From Russula earlei (Eukaryota; Basidiomycota; Agaricomycetes; Russulales; Russulaceae), in NCBI GenBank assembly GCA_025769875.1, contig JAGFNK010000171.1, positions 34,330-98,329 of the forward strand: DNA of 64,000 bases, read 5' to 3'. The notes below the pieces were generated by a model. The model did no database searches. It was not told where the DNA came from and was given only the letters and a program-made list of their open reading frames with translations. Position numbers and translations under genes: made by a program. Shown piece by piece: positions 56,572 to 64,000 of this stretch (position 1 is the stretch's first letter; the number at the start of each line of letters is the position of its first letter).

Positions 56572-59356
56572 CTAATTACCGTACCTCCACTTGATACCCA
56601 GTTCCTCGGCGATAATCACTGCAGCCTTCTCTCCAATTACCAGCGCAGTCGAGTACGTGTTCGCGCTGACATTGCCTGGGCCAATGGACAGGTCTGCAAC
56701 TTTGAGTCCCTGGACACCATACACGTTGAGGCGCGAGTCGACGACCCCACCACGCTCTCGCGGCTTCATTGCGCAGGTGCCGAGCTGTCATAACCCCAGT
56801 TTCCAAAGAAAAAAAGGGGTGGACACAAATTTGTCAGCCTGCACGGTCACACCCCCCCTCGACGCGCACACAACAAATTAGATACAGCTCGGAGGGGAGA
56901 ACGCTCACCGCATGCCATGTCGTGCTCACTGGCAACGTCGAAAAAAAAAAAAAGAAGTCATGACGTTGCATGTGGGGAAAGATAAGAGCAGGATTATCAC
57001 ACACCCGTCGCGCGCGCGTACGCCTCGAGCGCGCGATCATCTTCGTCCGAATACTCGATTCGCGGCGTGTCAAAGGCGACGGGGCCCTCCGCATGCTGAA
57101 CGGCCGCCGCCTTGCTGCCAGGGTCGAATGCGGGATGCAGCGCGGCAGGCTCACCCCGGAAGTGCGGCATGCGGCGCGCGATCTCCCGCGAAAACTTGTA
57201 TCCCCACGTCAAGACCTTCACGTCCGCCATCCTTTGCACGGTAAAAAAAGCGTACATCAGCTTATGCGCGTTCGGCGAGAAATTGGGCTGACGACTCGAG
57301 GTAGCCGGGGACAAAATCGAGCGAAGCGGAGACGTCCTCGCCATGCGTGATGTGTACGTGGCCCCGCGCGACTGGGTATTCCTAACAGGGTGAGCGCAAG
57401 GACGTCCGGTGTTAAGAGTAACAATCTACCAGCATCATGTAACCGCGGTGCTCACTGTATAGACCCCCATTGTGAAATATTTGCGTCGGGGGACCAGAGT
57501 CGCATCGCCGACTAACCTGGATACATCGTCGGTATCAGTGGCACTAATCATCAAGGCGAGCGACCGAAGCACTGACACAGAAAATATTCCGATCCACAAC
57601 ACAGGCTTGTCGGGAGAATTGACAAAGTAGGAGTCCCAGACCTCCTGGAACTCAGGACCGAGTTTGGCCAGTTCCGATGGATCAGGACGCCACTTGATTC
57701 CTGCCTCGACAGCGCTGATGCCATGGTCAGTCAGGGTGAGACGGAAGTGCAGCCGCCAGCGCACTTGTGAGAAAGGGGATCCATCCCTGTCTTTGAAAAT
57801 TCGGTAATAGCAGCTATGGCAAAAAAGTGTAATCTGCATCAGTCCCTAAGGATGGTGAAAATGGGACACACCGTCTATTGCACCCTCATCATTATGGAAA
57901 ATCGCATCAAATGTCTGTGCCTCGTCTGCTGCGAGGTACGGAATGAACAACATGTTGTGATCTGCCCATATCCCAAGTCAGCACCGTGGACCGTCAATAT
58001 TACCGCGCAGCGGACCTTGGTAATTCTCGCCGACACCAGGCAAATCAACGCGCTGCTTCACACCCACTCCTTCTAGAACGCCCTTGGCGCCAATTCCCGA
58101 TCGCTCCAATATGCCAGGAGAGCCGAAAGAACCAGCAGATATCACAACTAGCTTTGTCCCACGGACCGTGCGCGTTTCAGCTGGGCCATCTGGATGGAAA
58201 AGCGGGTTGAACGTAAAGGCAACCCCTGTTGCACGGTTTTCGCTGGTCCGAGAATGCAAGTCGGCCCAGGATTGAAATGAATAAAAGCGCCAAACTTACT
58301 CGTCGAATGTTACGTGCTTCACGTGTATGCCTGTAACGTAGTGGAGGTTCGGACGTGTCTCCTTGAGAGGGTAGATCAGATTGTGCGGCACATCGGAGCG
58401 GGTGCCAGTCTCCTCGTTTATCCACCTGTTCACAAAGTAAAACAATCAACACCTGTAGGGTCAGGATGCACGAACCTGGGCCACCTCTAAGCAGACGGAG
58501 AATGATTCGGTGATAAACACGTCAGGGGACGGGAAAGGGCAGGACTAGAACACCCACAGTATACACATTGATCGTCAAGAGATCGTTTGTATCGATGTAA
58601 TATGGCTTCCCGGCCCGAGCGGGATCGAGCGTGCGTGCAACTTGCACGAACGGCTCTTGGAAGTCATGGGATATCCCACCCAGTGAGACCTTGAGCGGAC
58701 CATCAGTGCCATGAGTTGGCCCGCCACCGGGAACTTGATAGGTCTCTGTCTAAATGCCGTAATGGCGAAAGCCAGATGAGGACAAAGGGAGCCTGGCCTG
58801 GTGCGCTTACCATTCTAAGGAGCGGGATGAGGTCCTTCGAGCCCCATCCGGGGTTCTCGTGCACCGTCTCCCAGTCATCGTAGTCAGAGGCGCTCGCACG
58901 GGTGTACATCATGACTTGACAGAGCGAACATCAATTGACAAAGTTGCCGTTAGTCATTCACTCCTCTCCCCCCCAGAAAAGCATCAGGCAACGCACAGTT
59001 GACACTACCCCCACCGCCAAGACACTGACCGCACGGCACGGCCGCCGAGCGGCCTCCGAGCGCGGCACTCGGGCGGCTGGTGTGCACGCGCACGGTGCGC
59101 GAGCCCGGCGCAAGATGCGACGGGTAGCGCGCGGGTTGTACATGCGCGGGATCGTTGTACGTCGGGGGGCCCGCCTCGAGTATGAGGATGCGCAGGTCTG
59201 GGTCCGCAGCCGCAAGACGGCCTGCGACGACGCAACCAGCAACGCCGCCTACCGGTCGCGCTCTCCGTCAGAAAAAGATTAGAACGTGGACGAGAATGGC
59301 GCACCGCCGGCGATGACGATGTCGTATTCTTCGTTGATTTGGGTGGGTGTGGACAT
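56572..59356 (-). CDS. GMC oxidoreductase, alcohol-oxidase type
   Basis: Fifteen exons on the minus strand: 59305..59356, 58997..59248, 58811..58914, 58558..58749, 58476..58486, 58300..58425, 58016..58242, 57868..57961, 57765..57833, 57577..57714, 57456..57516, 57293..57381, 57005..57231, 56909..56928, 56572..56784. They sum to 1875 nt, 624 aa, with all phases closing. The FAD-binding start is YDIVIAGGGVAGCVVAGRL with a Glu at the end of the second strand (ILILEAGPP); the second GMC signature is SAGSFGSPGILERSGIG. The active-site pair is His in TWHALGTCAMKP and Asn in NVSANTYSTA. NDPAHVQPARYP and RWPRWINEETGTRSDVPH are typical of fungal alcohol (methanol) oxidases, which make H2O2 from short alcohols. 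No signal peptide, so it is probably intracellular. Exons of 11 and 20 nt and a 34-nt intron are unusual. Confidence 0.88.
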
Positions 59357-60125
59357 CGTACCTTGTCTCGACGAGACGACAAGACGGAAGGACGACAGGC
59401 TGCTTATGAAGGGGTGCGGTACTGACGTAGCAACAGCCGTGCGAGACTATGTTTAGCTCATCGGGGAGCTAATGCGGAGAGGAAGTGATCATGTTCCATA
59501 TGGGAGATTGACCTGACCGAGGATCACCTCGACCTGTGGTCACCAAATGATCCGTGCTTCGCATCGTGACGTACCAACCGTGGTCATATGAGCAGCGGAG
59601 CGAAGTTAACTGGACGACTGGCGCGGGTGCCTTGGCGGACCTGATGCGGCGAGCACAGAACATGCGCGGAACACTGAGCTATGATTAGGACTGCGAGGAT
59701 AATTGCTACCGCGCGGAGTACGCACGCAAGTTGAGCGGTCGGGTATGCCGTTGGCCTAACGTATGGCATCGTCGTGGCGCGCCAACCACGTCAATCCATC
59801 CTTCTGCATCACGCAGGCCGAGGTTGACTGTGCTTGCCAGGTGATGATACCGAGCATAGCCACACCTCTCAGAATACGGCACCAGTTCTCGTTCACGTCC
59901 AACTTGTGGATTTCGTTCTTGTCGGCATCCCCACATTGTCTCCCTACATGACAGAAATGGAATGAATAGGAACACGGTAAAACTCAAGAACGGAGAGACC
60001 GAGATACCACAGGAGATCGATCGGTTCACAAAATAATCAGCGGCCACGCTACCAACTTGGGAAAGAAATCACATCCTGATTGTTAGGTGGACTACATACA
60101 ACTTCGAGCTTCTGCTTCATTGTAT
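59357..60125. other. Intergenic stretch between GMC and inhibitor-2 genes
   Basis: Promoter of the GMC gene and 3' end of the inhibitor-2 gene; no further gene supported. Confidence 0.5.
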
Positions 60126-61218
60126 CTAAGCGGTCCTCGTGTCGGCTGCACTGCCGGTCGATTGCGAGCCGGTGCCGTTGACCTTACGCACTGGTGGCAC
60201 CTGAACTCCTTCGCCTTGCGAGTCATCGTCGTCTTCTTCCATAAGTTTGGCCGCGCGCTGGAGACCGGGTCCGACCAACCAACGTGCAAAGCACGAGAGG
60301 GGATGAATATGGATCCAGGAGAAATTGCATGTGCGAACCTTCATTGCCTCTGCCTCATTCGAATAGTGGCGCCCTCGAGCCTTCAGAAACGCCTCGTGCT
60401 TCGCGGCGGCTAATCAAGATCGGGTTCAGGGATCACCCCTTGATAAGACGCGAGCGCTTTACCTTCGGGAGACATGACCTCCTCGTCGCTGCTTGCCTCC
60501 TGAACCTCACCGCGCGGAAAATCGGAAGGGAGGCTGAAGCTCGTGCTTCGGCTCGAGCTACCGCTGCTCGAGCGCCCCGGCCGCTTTCCCGCGGAGAACG
60601 AGGCACGGCGAGGAGAAGGAGGCTCTATTGGCGATGGGGTGGCCGGAGGCGGTGAGGGTGCGGACGACCGTCCGAGATCGAACGTCGGGATATCTGCACC
60701 TGCCGCGTGAGCGAAAATAGAGATGGATAGAAAGACGACATGTACCGCCCTCGACGTCGTCCAGCTCAGCATTGTAGCGTACATAGGGTGTCTTGGGTTC
60801 TGTTATCTTCATTTGGCTATCCTTCTGTAGCTCCGTTAGCGCGATGTTCTCTTCGTCCCATTGCAAACTACTCGAACGTCCGCCAAAATTGGGTGAGTCG
60901 GCGTAGTCGGAGGTGCGGCATGAAAATGCAATGATAGAGGGACGATGGTCCGTCACAGATATGGAAATGTGAGGGCGATGCGTGGAATAATCGTCATTCG
61001 CGATCGGGCCAGATAGGAAAGACGTGAGTGGGAAGTTGCCAGAAAGCAGATATGTGATACACGGTATGACGGTAAGAAGGCGCCGGTGATAAATGGAACA
61101 CTAACTGTTGCGCTGCGGCTCCGGGCGGGGGCGGTGCGTTCTTCAAAATGCCCTTGGGCTTGGAGGCGGATGGGCCACGCTTGAGATTGCCTTCGGCAGG
61201 TGGACCGGCAGAAGACAT
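60126..61218 (-). CDS. Protein phosphatase inhibitor 2 (Glc8-like)
   Basis: Five exons on the minus strand, 61106..61218, 60746..60870, 60463..60699, 60339..60409 and 60126..60257; 225 aa, all phases closing. All three inhibitor-2 contact regions are visible: KPKGILKN near the N-terminus, [20 protein letters not shown] with [12 protein letters not shown] in the middle, and [20 protein letters not shown] (with EAMK) towards the C-terminus, which binds over the active site of type 1 phosphatase. It ends with an acidic stretch ([12 protein letters not shown]). The Thr in KTPY is the conserved regulatory phosphorylation site. Glc8 and its relatives modulate PP1 during growth and mitosis. Confidence 0.88.
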
Positions 61219-62151
61219 TTGCTGGCCGTTGAATCCCAGATGAGGGGTTTATTGGTCCCTTGGAGGTGTAGGGGAGTGAGCGGAGGATGAGGTGTCGTGG
61301 TCGTGGTTCGGGGTGGCTGGCTCTGGCTATTAACTCGTTCCTGGCATCGCTCAGCGTGCAACCAACCGGCGTCTCCCGGCCCGTGATGACTAACAGTTAG
61401 CGCTTATTATCATTGCCGTTTTCAGCGCACTTGGCGGAGTTTGAATTCCACCCAAATCGGCGCAGAAACCCCCTCAAACATGCAGGATGAATATCTCCCT
61501 CAAAACAGCTTCAATTCATATGAAATTTATTGTCCCTGAATTGCCTGAATGAGGGCTAGGCAGCCCCATTGTTTTCATGAGATTTGAGTGAGAATTGGTG
61601 GAGCTGGACTCAAGCCACCTCCACATGTGTATTAGATGAATTACAACTCAAAATCATGGTCTATATCTATTATTTTTCCCTCATGTTGTACCCATGGGCT
61701 GTCTTGAGGCAGCCCCATAGTGTTTTTGACTCAAGTGTTGTGGTGTGCAATGTTGTTTCCAGTGCGATTGGAGTTGCAGCCAGCCACTCATCACCCCTCT
61801 CGCCTCTCGATTCTGACCATCACAGACAGAGAGGAGTGGGTTGCAAAGAGGGGTCCTATTCTGAACTCTTTCTACTACAGAGTAGCTAGGGTGTTTTTAT
61901 ATACAGGAGTTGTCCTCCATTGTTACTGTGAGAGTCGAGCAATCACGCAGGGAAGAGGCCAGGGTAGACACAAGGGGATGGTCCTTAAAGGAGTATCCCA
62001 GGGGTAGAGAGTGCCGTAAACAAATGGACAGTCTGAGGACTGTCCGCTACTTTATTGAGCGCTTATATACTACAAGAGAGCTGCTAAATAGGGAACAAGT
62101 CTTAACCTTGTTATCAAGCACAATAGAGTGATGAGTAAGAAGTCGGAGGAC
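61219..62151. other. AT-richer, repeat-like stretch without genes
   Basis: Base composition shifts towards A/T from about 61400. Contains a direct repeat AGGCAGCCCCAT (at about 61558 and 61710), suggestive of transposon-derived DNA, but no transposase or reverse transcriptase frame was recognised. Confidence 0.4.
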
Positions 62152-62152
62152 G

Positions 62153-62184
62153 CTTACTGAGCATGCTCAGTCATGCTCAGTAAG
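62153..62184. repeat. Perfect 13-bp inverted repeat with 6-base loop
   Basis: CTTACTGAGCATG and CATGCTCAGTAAG flank CTCAGT. A nested 16-bp palindrome ACTGAGCATGCTCAGT lies at 62156-62171. It could form a hairpin or be part of a mobile element end. Confidence 0.8.
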
Positions 62185-62284
62185 CTGCTGAGTAAGAAGC
62201 TTCTCTTGATGAGTAAGAGCTTCCATTGTCCACGTGTTCACTGCTTTTAGTACACGTGCAAGCACCTGATTCATTTTCTGTTAG

Positions 62285-62640
62285 TTAGTTTAGGGCCGGT
62301 CATTTGAGGACTTGTAGTTTGGTTATGGAATAGTGTTATCTTATAAGGCCCTTATATAGTTCTATTAGGGTCCTTAGAGTCGACCCTAATACTTCTATTA
62401 AGGTCCTTAGTGTTGCCTTATAGTTCGTTCTATAGTTATTAGAGTTGGTCTAATAACGCGTTGTAGGGCCTTTGATACTAGGTTAGTACCTATTGTAGAG
62501 TTCCTAGGGTCGTTCCAAAGGGTCCTTAGGAAGGCTCTAATACTGTCCTTAGTTGCTAGAAGGGTTGCCTTTAAGTGGGGCTTGCTGTATGTCGATTGTG
62601 CCGAGAATCGCTCGCGCAACAATGCGCGCGCGATATTGTG
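62285..62640. repeat. Region of degenerate GGTCCTTAG repeats
   Basis: Several copies of (G)GTCCTTAG and CTAATAC-type words in about 350 bp, with no coding signal. Looks like internal repeats of a non-autonomous element or LTR. Confidence 0.5.
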
Positions 62641-62739
62641 GACACCTCTACTCACCCCTTTTGCTCGTGTGAACAGGGTGGCATCATAGAGGCTGGGTTT
62701 CCTCCTATAAGGAAGGGTCCTTCAAGGGCCTCTCCGGGG

Positions 62740-63752
62740 AATGGTTCATGACAGCAGGTGGTGGCAGCAGGTGTGGACGAGGAGCGAAGGCATAGGCGGT
62801 GAGCGTGAGTTCGTAGATAGAGACGTAGGTGGCAAGGACTCGAGAAAGAGGATGCGTGGGGTGGCTTGCATGGGGGTGGGATCTGTCGTCTTGCGGCGGT
62901 GGTGGTGGGGTCATCTCCACTGCAGGTGTCGGCAGCAGATGTGGGTGAGAGCGCACGAACAGATGGGGAGGCAATGTGGGAGGTGGTGTGCAGTGTGCCG
63001 TTGGTGTTGGCGACTGCTTCTCCTGCAGCAGTGGTGGCAACGTGGTGGTGGCTTCTGCTCCTGTTGTGGCATGTCATGGCTAAGTTCATGGCTGAGGCCT
63101 TCTTGGTCTTCTGGGGTGGTGCTGGTGGTGAGGGGTTGTGATGGTGCGGTGGTGCTGGTGTCACATGAAACTACTAAAGCGGCGGCTGAGACTGAGAAGA
63201 CTGAGGCTGAGACTGAGAAGGTGGCGGTGGACTGAGCTGGTGCGACGGTGGAGGCAGACAGGGTGGAGGTGACAACTGAGGGCGACGCAGGGGCAACGGC
63301 AGCTGTGGCTGACAAGGGCATGGCAGCGGTGGCTTGTGAGACAGTGGTGGAGGCGGCGGTGTGTGGTGCTAAGATGTCAGTGGCTGAGGCTGAGGCTACG
63401 GTGGTGGCTGATGAGACTAAGGTGGCTGGCAAGGCTAAGAGCATGGTGGCGGCGGTTGACTGATCTGAAGCTGGGGCGATGGAGACAGCTGGCAAAACTA
63501 GGGGCATGGTGGTGGTGGCTGAGACTGAGAAGGCTGAGGCTGAGGGCAGGGTGGAGACGGTGGCGGCTGGCAATGCTGGTGCTATGACGGACTGGGCTGA
63601 ACTGACAAGTACGGGTGAGGCTAAGATGGAGACTGATGCAAAGTCAGCAGCTGGCACGACTGAGGCTACTGTGGCAATGGATGAGGCGATGGACAAGACT
63701 GAGGGTGATAAGACAACTGAGGGCGCGGGAGCGGATGAGACAAAGGCAGGGG
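62740..63752. repeat. 1-kb low-complexity region with GCTGAG-type repeats
   Basis: Built from variants of GGTGG, GCTGAGACTGAGAAG and GCTGAGGCTGAG. It is open in several frames on both strands (up to 320 codons on the minus strand, Ala/Ser/Thr/Val rich), which is the expected result of the repeat and not evidence for a gene. Confidence 0.6.
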
Positions 63753-64000
63753 TGTTATGATTTACCCCCTTGTCGGTTCGTCCATAATCCCTTCCCATCA
63801 TTGTCCCTTTTATTATCTCCGTTTCCGTGGTTACCATTTTATCCCTTGATGGTGATCCCTTATTGTGTTTCATCTATTGTGTTTCACTTATTATGTTTCA
63901 TCTATTGTTGAGCTACTTTTGCTATTGATCTGCCTTTTCACTTATTGTTCTGCTTATAGTACTGTACAGCCTCGCTACATACAGTATTTAAGCGCCTGTA
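63753..64000. mobile_element. Possible start of an LTR, cut by the window end
   Basis: Begins TGTTATGA, contains three near copies of TTATTGTGTTTCATC and ends with a TATA-like TATTTAAG followed by GCGCCTGTA. The features resemble the U3 part of a fungal Ty3/gypsy LTR, but neither the other LTR nor an internal region is visible. Confidence 0.3.

Noticed and set aside
62911..63873. 320-codon Ala/Ser/Thr/Val-rich frame on the minus strand
   Set aside because: The low-complexity repeat is open in several frames on both strands; composition alone explains it.
1..64000. tRNA, rRNA, CRISPR or bacterial-type operons
   Set aside because: No matching A/B boxes with cloverleaf potential, no rRNA signatures and no regularly spaced repeats were seen; the gene structure is eukaryotic.

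Overview
The window is nuclear DNA of a filamentous basidiomycete, almost certainly an Agaricomycete. Genes are split by many short introns (mostly 45-65 nt, GT-AG), intergenic distances are short, and the gene content is fungal: a Boi-type SH3-SAM-PH scaffold, DUF6535 membrane proteins, leucine-rich F-box-like proteins, DUF1996 secreted proteins and an alcohol-oxidase-type GMC enzyme. I found no rRNA, tRNA or CRISPR. All exon structures were read by hand and checked by codon phase; none was aligned to a database.

Layout. 0.2-15.2 kb is a housekeeping block: a LARP7/Pof8-like xRRM protein (-), the Boi scaffold (+), tubulin cofactor A (+), Mediator subunit 11 (-), a Nudix hydrolase (+), TTC27/Emw1 (+) and a TMEM135-like protein (+). 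15.4-33.7 kb is an accessory block holding one broken and three full-length DUF6535 genes, a degenerate kinase-like gene and two related F-box genes. 34-45.5 kb holds a small secreted protein, a peroxisomal-type carrier, two tandem DUF1996 genes that share a gene-conversion-like tract, and SAP18. 45.6-51.6 kb holds the most unusual part: a stand-alone NADAR-domain gene followed by a DUF6535 gene that carries a second copy of the same NADAR domain at its C-terminus, including its intron. 52.6-61.2 kb holds a hypothetical gene, the SNARE USE1, a second small secreted protein, a 15-exon GMC oxidoreductase and protein phosphatase inhibitor 2. From 61.2 kb to the end there is repeat-like DNA with low-complexity sequence and a possible LTR start.

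How the parts relate. The housekeeping genes are unrelated in function (telomerase or snRNA biology, polarity, tubulin folding, transcription, mitochondria or peroxisomes). The accessory genes form families that expanded locally: DUF6535 (five loci), F-box (two), DUF1996 (two), NADAR (two), small secreted protein (two). The DUF6535 copies share exon layout and membrane core but have very different C-terminal tails, one of which has captured a NADAR domain.

Caution. At least six genes read perfectly once a single surplus base, usually in a short G or C run, is ignored (Nudix, TTC27 twice, DUF1996 copy 2, the DUF6535-NADAR gene, USE1, small secreted protein 2). This looks more like a systematic indel bias in the assembly than six independent pseudogenes, but the sequence alone cannot settle it.
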